A DNA stretch of 64,000 bases, from positions 1 to 64,000 of the forward strand of contig ONYZ01000004.1 in NCBI GenBank assembly GCA_900322175.1, given 5' to 3'. Origin of the DNA: an uncultured Prevotella sp. (lineage in GTDB: Bacteria; Bacteroidota; Bacteroidia; Bacteroidales; Bacteroidaceae). Below the pieces are notes generated by a model. It did no database searches. It was not told the DNA's origin and saw nothing but the letters and a program-made list of their open reading frames with translations. Of this stretch, positions 18,310 through 27,311 are shown in pieces. The position numbers and the translations under genes were made by a program. Every line of letters begins with the position of its first letter. Position 1 is the first letter of the stretch.

Positions 18310-19539
18310 CTAATTTTTTTGAAATCTTTGATAACAAAGATAATATTTTCGTATTTTTTTTGAAAGTAACTGAACATTTAGCAATTCAGAAGCCTCCGAA
18401 ATATCCTTGATTTCTCCGTTTTTGTAAAGTATTTGTATCTTGTCGTCATCCACATTATACATATCCTTTTGTATCGTGTTCACACTCATCATATAGTGTG
18501 CGTCATCGTATGATATGTCCATGTGCTTGGCTATGTGGCGCTTCAGTTCGTCGATACGTTCGGGTGTGGGTTCATCCTCCAGTACTTCTACCTTGAATAT
18601 GTGACGGTCTAGCATATCCGTAGCCAGTGTGGCCAGTATCTTGTCGCTGTGGTGCTTCCAAGCCTTCATTGCGCTCCAGATGTCGCTATCGTCCAGCTCG
18701 CTATAATTCTGCAGAGCCTCGGGATGCGACTCGAACCACTCGGCGTCGATGTTGTTTTCTAGGAAGTAGAGTAGGGCGGGCGATGCAAACACCTGTTGCC
18801 CTTGGCGTATCAGCCACTTGGTTCGGTTCAGCATATTTACTAATACCTTTTCGTAGGCCACACATGTTCGGTGCAGATATACTTGCCAGTACATCAGCCG
18901 GCGTGTGGTCAGATAGTTTTCGAGCGAGTAGATACCTTTCTGTTCTACTACAAGCGAATCGTCTATCACATTGAGCATCTTGATGATACGTGCGCTGCCG
19001 ATGTTGCCTTCGGTCACGCCCGTATAGAATGAATCGCGACGCAGATAGTCCAGACGGTCCATGTCTAGCTGACTCGAAATCAGTTGGTGCAGAAAGTTCT
19101 TGGGATACTCTCCCTTGAATATGGATATGGCCAGATTCAGTTGACCGTTCATATCCTTGTTTATCTGCTCCATCATCATCAGCGATATTTCTTCGTGGTC
19201 TATTCCGTGTATCAGCGTGTTCTCAAGTACGTGCGAGAACGGACCGTGACCAATGTCGTGCATCAGTATTGCGGCCTGTACCGCCTCGGCCTCCGAATCG
19301 AAGATAAACTGCCCCTTCTGTTGCAGGTTCTGTATAGCCTCGCTCATCAGGTGGAATGCGCCCAGCGAGTGTTGGAATCGGGTGTGCCTGGCCCCAGGAT
19401 ACACCACAGAGGCCAACCCCAACTGATTGATGCGGTTCAGCCTCTGGAATAGCGGGTGCTCTACTATCCCGTAGAGTATGCCGCGTGGTATCTGGATAAA
19501 CCCGAATACTGGGTCGTTGATGATCTTTACTTCGTTCAT
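18310..19539 (-). CDS. HD-domain phosphohydrolase (dGTPase/SAMHD1-like)
   Basis: The 409-aa product carries the metal-binding HD signature LMHDIGHGPFSH at about residues 92-103 with an earlier ARHTRFQHSLG segment, as in the SAMHD1/YpgQ-like HD phosphohydrolases. Such enzymes often act on dNTPs or other nucleotides. The substrate here is not known. It follows pyrF after about 70 bases that contain a conserved hairpin (19576-19602). Confidence 0.85.
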   Translation of the reverse strand: MNEVKIINDPVFGFIQIPRGILYGIVEHPLFQRLNRINQLGLASVVYPGARHTRFQHSLGAFHLMSEAIQNLQQKGQFIFDSEAEAVQAAILMHDIGHGPFSHVLENTLIHGIDHEEISLMMMEQINKDMNGQLNLAISIFKGEYPKNFLHQLISSQLDMDRLDYLRRDSFYTGVTEGNIGSARIIKMLNVIDDSLVVEQKGIYSLENYLTTRRLMYWQVYLHRTCVAYEKVLVNMLNRTKWLIRQGQQVFASPALLYFLENNIDAEWFESHPEALQNYSELDDSDIWSAMKAWKHHSDKILATLATDMLDRHIFKVEVLEDEPTPERIDELKRHIAKHMDISYDDAHYMMSVNTIQKDMYNVDDDKIQILYKNGEIKDISEASELLNVQLLSKKIRKYYLCYQRFQKN

Positions 19540-19575
19540 TGTATTATTTTTGCAACGGACCGCTCGATCTCTGCT

Positions 19576-19602
19576 CGCTTGCTACCGGAGGGACGCAAGA
19601 AC
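19576..19602. repeat. Conserved hairpin element, copy 1
   Basis: The stem CTTGC/GCAAG encloses TACCGGAGGGAC and is followed by AAC. A second copy at 54860-54886 has CTTAC/GTAAG, a compensatory change in the stem, and a loop that differs at one base. It lies between pyrF and the HD gene. The coding strand is minus here, so the hairpin as read on plus is antisense to the local transcript. Confidence 0.6.
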
Positions 19603-19608
19603 AGGACT

Positions 19609-20466
19609 TTAGGACTTAGCTGCTAGCAGCGTTGCCATTTGTTGTTGTAGTTCTTTTGCTTTTTCGCCAGCTACTTCGGCAAAGTCCTTATCGTTGCTGG
19701 CGTAGATGATGCCTCGGCTAGAGTTGACCAGCAGACCGCAATCTTCGATCATTCCGTACTTGCAAACCTCTTCCAGACTACCGCCCTGAGCGCCTACGCC
19801 GGGGACCAGCAGGAAGTGTGTGGGAGCCACCTTGCGGATATCCTCAAACATCTTGCCTTGGGTAGCGCCTACCACGTACATCATGTTCTCGTCATTTCCC
19901 CATTCCTGGCTCTTCTTCAGCACCTTCTCAAACAGTCGCTCGCCGTTCTTGTCCTCCATCAGCTGGAAGTCGTGGCTACCCTTGTTGCTGGTCAGTGTCA
20001 GCAGCACTACCCACTTGCCGTCGTACCCCAGGAATGGTGTCACTGAGTCCTCGCCCATATATGGAGCTACGGTCAGAGCGTCTACATTGTACTCTTCGAA
20101 GAATGTCTTGGCATACATCTTTGATGTGTTTCCGATATCACCTCGCTTAGCGTCGGCGATGATCAGGTGGTTAGGATAGTTCTCCTGCAGATATTCGATG
20201 ATACCCTCGAAAGCAGCCATTCCCTCCAAACCGTAAGCCTCGTAGAATGCCAGATTGGGCTTGTAGGCCACGCAATAGGGAGCAGTAGCATCGATGATAC
20301 GTGTGCTAAACTCGAAGAGCATGCCGAAGGTCATTTCCTCCTCCTCATACTCCTTCTTCACAATCTCTTTCAGGCCCTTGGGCATCTTGTCCAGGTCTGT
20401 GTCCAGTCCCACGCACAGAAAACTCTTCTTCTCGCGAATCTGTTCAATCAGTTCTTTTCTGGTCAT
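19609..20466 (-). CDS. pyrF: Orotidine 5'-phosphate decarboxylase
   Basis: PyrF makes UMP from OMP. The 285-aa product is the longer bacterial type 2 form: [14 protein letters not shown] at the start, the catalytic [15 protein letters not shown] segment near residue 100, and a phosphate-binding PGVGAQGG loop near residue 220. ATG at 20466 overlaps the stop of the small membrane protein gene by 4 bases (ATGA). Confidence 0.95.
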   Translation of the reverse strand: MTRKELIEQIREKKSFLCVGLDTDLDKMPKGLKEIVKKEYEEEEMTFGMLFEFSTRIIDATAPYCVAYKPNLAFYEAYGLEGMAAFEGIIEYLQENYPNHLIIADAKRGDIGNTSKMYAKTFFEEYNVDALTVAPYMGEDSVTPFLGYDGKWVVLLTLTSNKGSHDFQLMEDKNGERLFEKVLKKSQEWGNDENMMYVVGATQGKMFEDIRKVAPTHFLLVPGVGAQGGSLEEVCKYGMIEDCGLLVNSSRGIIYASNDKDFAEVAGEKAKELQQQMATLLAAKS

Positions 20467-20672
20467 TGTTTGATGAATTTATATGTTAGAAAAGCAAGTG
20501 CTACTATTGCCCACCACAGCACAATGATGCCTAAATATATCAAAAAGCTTCCTGTATTTTTCCCCAGCCACGATATTACTGGGCAACCTAGAAAAGCGAT
20601 GGCGTTCACAATCATAAACTCCTTGTTGAACTCCTCTCTCAGCGGTGCAAAAAACAGTTTTATCTTGCTCAT
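20463..20672 (-). CDS. Small membrane protein, unknown function
   Basis: The 69-aa product (start [15 protein letters not shown]) has two likely transmembrane segments: residues about 21-38 and 44-66, the second rich in Trp/Leu/Ile. ATG at 20675 is also possible. It is coupled to pyrF by an ATGA overlap and lies 27 bases after prfA, with a short-phrase repeat filling that gap. No family was recognised. Confidence 0.6.
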   Translation of the reverse strand: MSKIKLFFAPLREEFNKEFMIVNAIAFLGCPVISWLGKNTGSFLIYLGIIVLWWAIVALAFLTYKFIKQ

Positions 20673-20674
20673 CA

Positions 20675-20701
20675 TTGTCAATTATCAATTGTCAATTATC
20701 A
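20675..20701. repeat. ATTGATAATTGACA linker between prfA and the small protein
   Basis: On the coding strand GATAATTGACAATTGATAAT and its continuation fill the gap up to the start codon. The same phrase recurs at 23780, 29483 and 52491. Confidence 0.65.
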
Positions 20702-21814
20702 AAGTTCATTCTCCTTCATGCGCTCGGCATTCTCGGCCACGGTCAGCGCATCGATCATTGCCTGAATGTCGCCACCCAGGAATCCCTGCAGATCGTGAGT
20801 AGTGTAGCCGATACGGTGGTCGGTCACGCGGCCCTGTGGGAAGTTGTATGTGCGGATCTTTGCGCTTCGGTCGCCGGTAGAAACCAAACTCTTACGACGG
20901 TTGGCGATATCATCCACATATTTCTGGTGCTCCTTATCATATATAAAGGTATAAAGACGGCTCAGTGCGCGCTCCTTGTTCTTAGGCTGGTCGCGTGTCT
21001 CTGTACACTCTATCAGGATTTCCTCAGTCTCGCCCGTGTTAGGGTTCTTCCACATATAGCGCAGGCGAACACCCGATTCCACCTTGTTTACATTCTGACC
21101 ACCGGCACCCGAGCTGCGGAAGGTGTCCCACTTGATTTCGCCTTCGTTTACGTGCACTTCAAACTTGTCAGCCTCGGGCAATACTGCTACGGTAGCGGCA
21201 CTTGTCTGCATACGTCCGTTACTCTCGGTCACAGGCACGCGCTGCACGCGGTGAACGCCTGATTCGTATTTTAGTGTGCCATACACGTCGGCACCCGATA
21301 CCGAGAAGTCTACTTCCTTGAATCCGCCTACGGCACCCTCCGAAACGTAAGTGATAGCTACCTGCCAGCCCTTCGACTCGCAGAAGTTCTTGTACATTTT
21401 GAATAGGTCACCGGCAAAAAGTGCAGCTTCGTCTCCACCTGTTCCTGCGCGTATCTCCATCTCCACGTTCTTAGCGTCCTCGGGGTCCTTTGGTATCAGT
21501 GCTATCTTTATTTCCTCCTCCAGTTGTGGCTGCAGTTCCTCATTGGCTGCCAGCTCCTCGCGTGCCATCTCCTTCATCTCAGGATCGCTCTCGTTGGCCA
21601 ATATGTCCTTAGCCTCCTTGATACCGTTCAGGCATGCGATATAACGCTTGCGGGCGTCCATTATGTCGCCCAGATCCTTGTATTCCTTTGTAAGTTTCAC
21701 AAATCTCTGCTGGTCGGCTATCACATCGGGGTCGGTTATCAGTGTCGATACCTCCTCGAAACGAGCCTCCAGACCGTCTAATTTCTGTAGAATGCTGTTG
21801 CTTGTATCTGCCAT
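20699..21814 (-). CDS. prfA: Peptide chain release factor 1
   Basis: RF1 reads UAA and UAG and triggers peptide release. The 371-aa product has the GGQ motif in SSGAGGQNVNK, the RF1-type tripeptide region RVPVTESNGRMQTSA (PVT where E. coli has PAT), and a normal N-terminal helical domain. It is the first gene of a minus-strand block and has a consensus promoter at 21841-21872. Confidence 0.96.
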   Translation of the reverse strand: MADTSNSILQKLDGLEARFEEVSTLITDPDVIADQQRFVKLTKEYKDLGDIMDARKRYIACLNGIKEAKDILANESDPEMKEMAREELAANEELQPQLEEEIKIALIPKDPEDAKNVEMEIRAGTGGDEAALFAGDLFKMYKNFCESKGWQVAITYVSEGAVGGFKEVDFSVSGADVYGTLKYESGVHRVQRVPVTESNGRMQTSAATVAVLPEADKFEVHVNEGEIKWDTFRSSGAGGQNVNKVESGVRLRYMWKNPNTGETEEILIECTETRDQPKNKERALSRLYTFIYDKEHQKYVDDIANRRKSLVSTGDRSAKIRTYNFPQGRVTDHRIGYTTHDLQGFLGGDIQAMIDALTVAENAERMKENEL

Positions 21815-21840
21815 TTCTTATATATCATTTATTTGGGCTG

Positions 21841-21872
21841 CAAAGTTACGAAAAATCGGGCATATTTCCAAA
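21841..21872 (-). promoter_or_regulatory. Promoter for prfA
   Basis: Minus strand: TTTG at 21872-21869, 20-base gap, TAACTTTG at 21848-21841. It lies back to back with the lipoprotein promoter. Confidence 0.75.
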
Positions 21873-21899
21873 TTTTATTCATTTTTTTGTATAAAACAC

Positions 21900-21929
21900 T
21901 TTGTGGTTTGAAAAAAATACGTAAATTTG
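21900..21929 (+). promoter_or_regulatory. Promoter for the 157-aa lipoprotein
   Basis: TTTG at 21900-21903 and TAAATTTG at 21922-21929 with an 18-base gap, about 43 bases before the start codon. Confidence 0.6.
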
Positions 21930-21971
21930 CACCGATTAATCAAGTTTTACTAACCAATCAATAGCTTAATT

Positions 21972-22445
21972 ATGAAGAAAGCATTTTTAGTGATGATGGC
22001 GTTTGTGATAGGTATGACTGTTACATCGTGCAAACAGGGGCAGAAGTCTGGTACTACGCCTGAGGAAGCAGCTGCCAATCCTGTTGAGACTTTGAATCAG
22101 CTGGTAGACAAGGCTAAGGCTGAGGGTGCCAACTGGAGTGTTGACGAGTGGAAGGAGGCTTATCGCACTGCTTTTTATGCTATGTCGCCAGCCATGAAGG
22201 GTATGTACGAGATTATGCAACTGATGAAGGGTACTACCGACGAGAGTGTAGACACTGTAGCCATTGCTAAGGCGATGACAAAGGCCAAGGAGATCGAAGT
22301 TAAGTTTGGTCAGGTGGCTAGTATCGTTGAGCGTTTTGATAGCATCGGCAATCTTTATCCTAACGGCAAGTCGGTGAGCGAAGACAAGATTTTCGAGAAG
22401 CAACTACTGAAGGAGGTCGGACTGCCAGAGAATCTTGATCTATAG
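21972..22445 (+). CDS. Putative lipoprotein, unknown function
   Basis: The 157-aa product has a signal peptide with a lipobox ending VTSC (Cys20) and would be lipid-anchored. The mature part is mostly helical and charged, with segments such as NPVETLNQLVDKAKAEGANW. No domain was recognised. It is a single gene between divergent prfA and convergent purM. Confidence 0.7.
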   Translation: MKKAFLVMMAFVIGMTVTSCKQGQKSGTTPEEAAANPVETLNQLVDKAKAEGANWSVDEWKEAYRTAFYAMSPAMKGMYEIMQLMKGTTDESVDTVAIAKAMTKAKEIEVKFGQVASIVERFDSIGNLYPNGKSVSEDKIFEKQLLKEVGLPENLDL

Positions 22446-22540
22446 ATTCGTAAGACATATCCGCTGCTTTTCTGCACAAAAATCGTAATTTATTACCTAG
22501 AATAGTGTTGATTGTCAGCTTTGCAAAATCCCTACGACGC

Positions 22541-22568
22541 GGGGACACGGGGACGCGGGGACGCAGGG
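22541..22568 (+). repeat. Period-8 GGGGACRC repeat, possible G-quadruplex
   Basis: GGGG runs start at 22541, 22549 and 22557 and GGG at 22566, with ACAC, ACGC and ACGCA between. Four G-runs with loops of 4-5 bases meet the usual G-quadruplex pattern. It lies between two converging genes. Confidence 0.65.
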
Positions 22569-22575
22569 CCATTTG

Positions 22576-22604
22576 AAAAAATAAAGGTGTGCCTAAGACA
22601 CACC
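22576..22604 (-). terminator. Terminator after purM
   Basis: GGTGTG (22604-22599 on minus) pairs with CACACC (22591-22586) around a 7-base loop, followed by TTTATTTTTT. It ends the phoH-to-purM transcript. Confidence 0.7.
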
Positions 22605-22615
22605 ATCTATATGAT

Positions 22616-23779
22616 TTAGTAATTGAACTCACCGAATTCCGACTTGATTGTCAGTGACTTCGGTCCTTCTTCGATGTGGCCTACTACCTGGGCTTCGATG
22701 TTGAAGATGCTGGCCAGAGCGATGACCTTCGGGGCAATCTCTGGGCGAACGTAGATCTCCATACGATGACCCATGTTGAATACTTGGTACATCTCTTTCC
22801 AGTCGGTGCCTGAACACTCGTGGATGGCACGGAACAATGGTGGAACGGGGAACATGTTGTCCTTGATGACACGACAGTTGTCGTTGACAAAGTGTAGAAC
22901 CTTGGTCTGGGCGCCACCGGTGCAGTGTACCATTCCGTGAATCTCAGGACGGAGCTCGTCGAGCAACTTCTTGATGACAGGTGCATAGGTGCGGGTGGGT
23001 GAGAGAACCAGCTGACCGGCATTGATGGGCGAACCCTCAACGGCGTCGGTGAGCTTATATTTGCCGCTATAAACCAGTTCGTCGGGAACAGCATGGTCGT
23101 AGCTCTCGGGATAGTTCTCGGCCAGATACTTGGCAAACACATCGTGACGGGCTGAGGTGAGACCGTTAGAGCCCATACCGCCGTTGTAGCGATGCTCGTA
23201 GGTGGCCTGACCTGTTGACGACAGACCAACGATGACGTCACCTGGACGTATGTTGGCATTGTCGATAACGTCGGCGCGCTTCATACGGCAAGTAACGGTG
23301 CTATCCACGATGATAGTGCGAACCAGGTCGCCTACATCAGCAGTTTCGCCGCCAGTGGGATAGATGCCGATGCCCATATCGCGTAGCTCGGCCAGCAGTT
23401 CGTCGGTGCCATTGATGATGGCCGAGATAACCTCGCCGGGGATGAGCATCTTGTTGCGGCCGATGGTAGAGCTAACCAGAATGTTTTCGACGGCACCCAC
23501 GCAGAGCAGGTCGTCGGTATTCATCACGATGGCATCCTGAGCGATACCCTTCCATACAGACAGGTCGCCAGTCTCCTTCCAATACATATATGCGAGGGCC
23601 GACTTGGTGCCGGCGCCGTCGGCATGCATGATGTTACAATACTCAGGGTCGCCCCCCAGAATGTCGGGGATAATCTTGCAGAAGGCCTGCGGAAAGATTC
23701 CCTTGTCGATGTTTTTGATAGCTGCGTGAACATCCTCCTTAGCGGCCGAAACGCCACGCATCATATATCTATTATACAT
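22616..23779 (-). CDS. purM: Phosphoribosylformylglycinamidine cyclo-ligase (AIR synthetase)
   Basis: PurM closes the imidazole ring in purine synthesis. The 387-aa product has the PurM/PurL fold markers: HADGAGTKSALAY, NTDDLLCVGA, YPTGGETADVGDLVRTI and the CTGGAQTKVLHF segment. Length fits the long Bacteroidetes form. It ends an operon that also holds purC. A short-phrase repeat linker precedes its start codon. Confidence 0.93.
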   Translation of the reverse strand: MYNRYMMRGVSAAKEDVHAAIKNIDKGIFPQAFCKIIPDILGGDPEYCNIMHADGAGTKSALAYMYWKETGDLSVWKGIAQDAIVMNTDDLLCVGAVENILVSSTIGRNKMLIPGEVISAIINGTDELLAELRDMGIGIYPTGGETADVGDLVRTIIVDSTVTCRMKRADVIDNANIRPGDVIVGLSSTGQATYEHRYNGGMGSNGLTSARHDVFAKYLAENYPESYDHAVPDELVYSGKYKLTDAVEGSPINAGQLVLSPTRTYAPVIKKLLDELRPEIHGMVHCTGGAQTKVLHFVNDNCRVIKDNMFPVPPLFRAIHECSGTDWKEMYQVFNMGHRMEIYVRPEIAPKVIALASIFNIEAQVVGHIEEGPKSLTIKSEFGEFNY

Positions 23780-23813
23780 AATTGAGAATTGACAATTGAA
23801 AATTGATAATTAA
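23780..23813. repeat. AATTGACAATTG-type linker between aroE and purM
   Basis: AATTGAGAATTGACAATTGA and its continuation fill the whole gap. Relative to gene direction it is the inverse of the copies at 20675 and 52491, so the family is used in both orientations. Confidence 0.65.
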
Positions 23814-24566
23814 CTATTTCTCGTCGCTGTGCCAGAACTCCCATGAGGCGAAGGCTTGGAGTAATAGCATCTCCAGACCGTTTTTTACCTCGGCGCCATG
23901 TTTCGCACCATTGCGCATAAACAGTGTCTTGTCGGGGTTGTAGATCAGGTCGTAGAGGATGGTGTGAGAGTCCATCGCCTCGTATGGCAGCTTAGGGCAC
24001 TCGTCGGTATGCGGATACATGCCCACGGGGGTGCAGTTTACGATGACGTTGTACTCTTTGATGACCTCGGGCGTGATGTTGCTATACTGGATAGTATCAG
24101 GGCGCTCGTAACGACTAACGAAGACTGTTTCCAGTCCCAGCGACTTTAGTCCGTAGTTGATAGCCTTTGATGCTCCGCCGGTGCCCAGAATGAGAGCCTT
24201 CTTGTGCCACTTCGGGTCGAGCATGCCCTCGATGCTCTGGGTGAATCCTATGACGTCGCTATTGTAGCCCTTAAGCAGAGTCTTGTTCTTCTGATGAATC
24301 ACGCGGATGACATTGACGGCACCTATGGCGCGAGCCTCTGGCGAGATGCTGTCGAGGAATGGGATGACCTTCTCTTTATAAGGGATGGTAACATTGAGAC
24401 CACGAAGCTCGGGGGTGCGGTCGATGATTTCGGGCAGATCGTCAATCGACGGAATCTCGTAGTTTTCATACTTGGCGTTAATACCCTCATCGGCAAACCT
24501 CTGATTGAAGTAGCTGATGGAGAATGAGTGGCCCAAAGGGTAGCCGATAAGTCCGTACTTGTCCAT
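23814..24566 (-). CDS. aroE: Shikimate dehydrogenase
   Basis: AroE reduces 3-dehydroshikimate with NADPH. The 250-aa product has the substrate-binding GHSFSISYFN start, the catalytic lysine in NVTIPYKEKV, the nucleotide fold LILGTGGASKAI, and NCTPVGMYP. Length is slightly short, normal for Bacteroidetes. It lies 11 bases after menG. Confidence 0.94.
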   Translation of the reverse strand: MDKYGLIGYPLGHSFSISYFNQRFADEGINAKYENYEIPSIDDLPEIIDRTPELRGLNVTIPYKEKVIPFLDSISPEARAIGAVNVIRVIHQKNKTLLKGYNSDVIGFTQSIEGMLDPKWHKKALILGTGGASKAINYGLKSLGLETVFVSRYERPDTIQYSNITPEVIKEYNVIVNCTPVGMYPHTDECPKLPYEAMDSHTILYDLIYNPDKTLFMRNGAKHGAEVKNGLEMLLLQAFASWEFWHSDEK

Positions 24567-24577
24567 AATTCTAATAC

Positions 24578-25309
24578 CTATTTAGTTGCGAAATACATCG
24601 TGCAGATGCCGAACGTGAGTCGGCGGAACGAGGCTTCGGCAAAGCCTGCCTTCATCAGTATGTCGACCATGCGCTCGCCTTGTGGGAAAGCCTCGATGGT
24701 CTTGGTGAGATATGAGTAAGCGCTTGTGTCGCGCGAGATAAGTCGGCCGTAGATGGGTAGCACCGTATGCGAATAGATGCGGAACAGCTGCTTCATCGGG
24801 AACTTGACTGGTGTAGTAAGTTCTACGATGCTGAGATGACCACCGGGCTTGAGCACTCGGTACATCTCGCGCAGACCTGCATCCAGATCGGCAAAGTTGC
24901 GTATGCCGAAGGCAGCGGTGACGGCATCGAAGGTGTCACTATTATAAGATAGGTGGCAGCAGTCCTCCTTCTCGAAGGTTACTATGTCGCTTAGTCCCAG
25001 TGAGGCCACCTTCTCGCGGCCTATCTGCATCATTCCCTCGCTTATGTCGGCGCCAACCAGGTGCTGGGGCTTAAGCATCTGTGCGGCCAGTATGGCAAAA
25101 TCGCCCGTGCCAGTAGCAATGTCGAGCAACGACTGGGGCTTATAGGGAGCCAGAGCCTTGATGGCCTTGCGGCGCCAACCGCGGTCGATATCCCACGATA
25201 GGCGATGGTTAAGCTTGTCGTAGGTAGGAGCGATGTTATCAAACATCTGCTCTACCTGCGAAGCTTTTTCGCCGTCGCCGTATGGCTTTATCTTTTCTTG
25301 CTCGTACAT
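24578..25309 (-). CDS. menG: Demethylmenaquinone methyltransferase
   Basis: The 243-aa product is a UbiE/MenG-type SAM methyltransferase for the last step of menaquinone synthesis. Motifs: [20 protein letters not shown], the SAM-binding [13 protein letters not shown], and the C-terminal [20 protein letters not shown]. With no ubiquinone expected in this anaerobe group, menaquinone is the likely substrate. Confidence 0.93.
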   Translation of the reverse strand: MYEQEKIKPYGDGEKASQVEQMFDNIAPTYDKLNHRLSWDIDRGWRRKAIKALAPYKPQSLLDIATGTGDFAILAAQMLKPQHLVGADISEGMMQIGREKVASLGLSDIVTFEKEDCCHLSYNSDTFDAVTAAFGIRNFADLDAGLREMYRVLKPGGHLSIVELTTPVKFPMKQLFRIYSHTVLPIYGRLISRDTSAYSYLTKTIEAFPQGERMVDILMKAGFAEASFRRLTFGICTMYFATK

Positions 25310-25321
25310 TTACATAAAATA

Positions 25322-26281
25322 TTAGCGGCTCTTGAAGGCTGCCAGCCAGGAGCTAACGTTGTTCTCGATGCGCTTGGCGATGTCGTCGTCGTCGCTTGTC
25401 TCGCGCTCAAATTTCTCGCCTACGATGTTCTCGTAGAGCTCGATATAGCGATCAGATACGCTCTCGGCATACTCATCGGTAATCTCGGGCATGGTCTGTC
25501 CGGGCTCGTTCATGAAGTCATGCTCGATGAGCCACTGACGAACAAATTCCTTTGACAGCTGGCGCTGGGGCTCGCCCTTAGCAAACTTCTCCTCATAGCC
25601 ATCGGCATAGAAGTAGCGGCTAGAGTCGGGGGTGTGGATCTCGTCGATGAGGTAAACCTTGCCGTCGCGCTTACCAAACTCGTACTTGGTGTCGACGAGG
25701 ATCAGTCCGCGCTTGGCGGCAATCTCCTGTCCACGGGCAAAGATCTTGCGGGTGTACTCCTCCATGATGGCGTAGTCCTCGGCCGAAACGATACCCTGAG
25801 CGATGATTTCCTCCTTAGAGATGTTCATGTCATGACCCTCATCAGCCTTAGTGGTTGGTGTGATGATGGGCTCGGGGAAACGCTCGTTCTCGCGCATGCC
25901 GTCGGGCAGTTTTACACCACAGATTTCGCGACAGCCATTCTTGTACTCGCGCCAAGCAGAACCGGTAAGGATGCTGCGGATAATCATCTCCACGCGGAAA
26001 CCTTCGCACTTCAAGCCTACGGTTACCATAGGATCAGGAGTGGCCAGTTTCCAGTTGGGGCAGATGTCGGTAGTGGCATCGAGGAACTTGGCTGCAATCT
26101 GATTGAGCACCTGACCCTTGAAGGGGATACCCTTTGGCAGCACTACGTCGAATGCTGAAATGCGGTCGGTGGCTACCATTACCATCAGATCGTCGTTGAT
26201 GTTGTAAACGTCACGAACCTTGCCGTGATAAACGCTCTTCTGTCCTTCGAACTTAAAGTCCGTCTGTGTTAATGCTTTCAT
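25322..26281 (-). CDS. purC: SAICAR synthase
   Basis: PurC joins aspartate to CAIR in purine synthesis. The 319-aa product shows [28 protein letters not shown], the SGSAWREYK-like [11 protein letters not shown] segment and [17 protein letters not shown] at 26281 overlaps the phoH stop (ATGA). Confidence 0.96.
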   Translation of the reverse strand: MKALTQTDFKFEGQKSVYHGKVRDVYNINDDLMVMVATDRISAFDVVLPKGIPFKGQVLNQIAAKFLDATTDICPNWKLATPDPMVTVGLKCEGFRVEMIIRSILTGSAWREYKNGCREICGVKLPDGMRENERFPEPIITPTTKADEGHDMNISKEEIIAQGIVSAEDYAIMEEYTRKIFARGQEIAAKRGLILVDTKYEFGKRDGKVYLIDEIHTPDSSRYFYADGYEEKFAKGEPQRQLSKEFVRQWLIEHDFMNEPGQTMPEITDEYAESVSDRYIELYENIVGEKFERETSDDDDIAKRIENNVSSWLAAFKSR

Positions 26282-27234
26282 ATCTTAACTTCTTTAACTT
26301 CTTTATCGTATTCCTCGTAGGCATTTACGATGCGAGTTACGAGTTTGTGGCGCACGATGTCGTCGCGGTCCAGATTTACTATGCCGATGCCCTCCACATT
26401 ATTTAATATATGTAGGGCCTCGATCAGTCCGCTCTTCTGCGAGTGGGGCAGGTCTATCTGGGTCATATCGCCCGTGATGATCATCTTGGTGTTCCATCCC
26501 ATACGGGTGAGGAACATACGTATCTGGGCGGGAGTGGTGTTCTGGGCTTCGTCGAGTATTACTACAGCATCGCTGAGTGTGCGACCGCGCATGAATGCCA
26601 ATGGGGCTATCTGGATGATGTGTTTCTCCATCATATCCTGCAGCTTGACCTGTGGCAGCATGTCTTCGAGTGCGTCGTAGAGCGGTTGCAGATAGGGATC
26701 GATCTTCTCCTTCATATCGCCAGGCAAGAATCCCAGTTTCTCGCCAGCCTCAACAGCCGGACGGCTCAGGATAATCTTCTTGGCGGTCTTATCCTTCAGG
26801 GCTTTTACGGCAAGTGCTATCGACAGGTAGGTCTTACCCGTACCGGCAGGACCCACGGCAAACACCATATCGTTCTGGTTATAAGCCTCGATAAGTCGCT
26901 GCTGATTAGGCGTGCGCGCCTTGATGGGGCGACCCGACATAGAGTAGACCACTACGCCATCGGGCACGTCGTCGCGCGTGCGCTTACCTTTAATAATATC
27001 CAGGATATCCTCGTCGCCAAGCGAGTTGAAACGGAGTACGTGGGCGCGGAGTTTCTCTACACTTTCTTCGAAGGCAGCCATCTGTTCCTCGTCGCCAAGT
27101 ACGCGTACAACATTGTCGCGAGCCATGATGCGCAGTTTAGGATACAACGAGCGTATCATCTGCAAGTGCCCGTTGCCAACCCCATAGAATATCACGGGGT
27201 CAATGTCTTCTAATACTATATGTTTCTCTATCAA
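26278..27234 (-). CDS. phoH: PhoH-like ATPase
   Basis: PhoH/YbeZ-family ATPases are linked to RNA handling and ribosome maturation. Walker A is [11 protein letters not shown], Walker [11 protein letters not shown]. The open frame extends to 27297 but contains no ATG there, and the promoter -7 element (27268-27261) lies inside that extension. TTG at 27234 gives 318 aa beginning (M)[17 protein letters not shown], which is how family members usually start, so it is chosen. It is the first gene of phoH-purC-menG-aroE-purM. Confidence 0.88.
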   Translation of the reverse strand: MIEKHIVLEDIDPVIFYGVGNGHLQMIRSLYPKLRIMARDNVVRVLGDEEQMAAFEESVEKLRAHVLRFNSLGDEDILDIIKGKRTRDDVPDGVVVYSMSGRPIKARTPNQQRLIEAYNQNDMVFAVGPAGTGKTYLSIALAVKALKDKTAKKIILSRPAVEAGEKLGFLPGDMKEKIDPYLQPLYDALEDMLPQVKLQDMMEKHIIQIAPLAFMRGRTLSDAVVILDEAQNTTPAQIRMFLTRMGWNTKMIITGDMTQIDLPHSQKSGLIEALHILNNVEGIGIVNLDRDDIVRHKLVTRIVNAYEEYDKEVKEVKI

Positions 27235-27260
27235 ATGCTGAAGTTTTTTTAATTTGGGCA

Positions 27261-27292
27261 CAAAGTTACAAAAATTATTTGTATCTTTGCAA
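27261..27292 (-). promoter_or_regulatory. Promoter for the phoH operon
   Basis: Minus strand: TTG at 27292-27290, 21-base gap, TAACTTTG at 27268-27261. It overlaps the plus-strand -7 element at 27282-27289, so the two divergent promoters share DNA. Confidence 0.7.
27282..27289 (+). promoter_or_regulatory. -7 element for the DUF5715 gene
   Basis: TATCTTTG fits TAnnTTTG and lies 22 bases before the start codon. The nearest TTTG (27253-27256) is 25 bases upstream, longer than usual. Confidence 0.5.
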
Positions 27293-27311
27293 CGCAAAAG
27301 AAAATTTTTAG

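Noticed and set aside
26443-27213. 256-codon open frame on plus strand
   Set aside because: Antisense to phoH, whose Walker motifs are intact; product has no recognisable domain.
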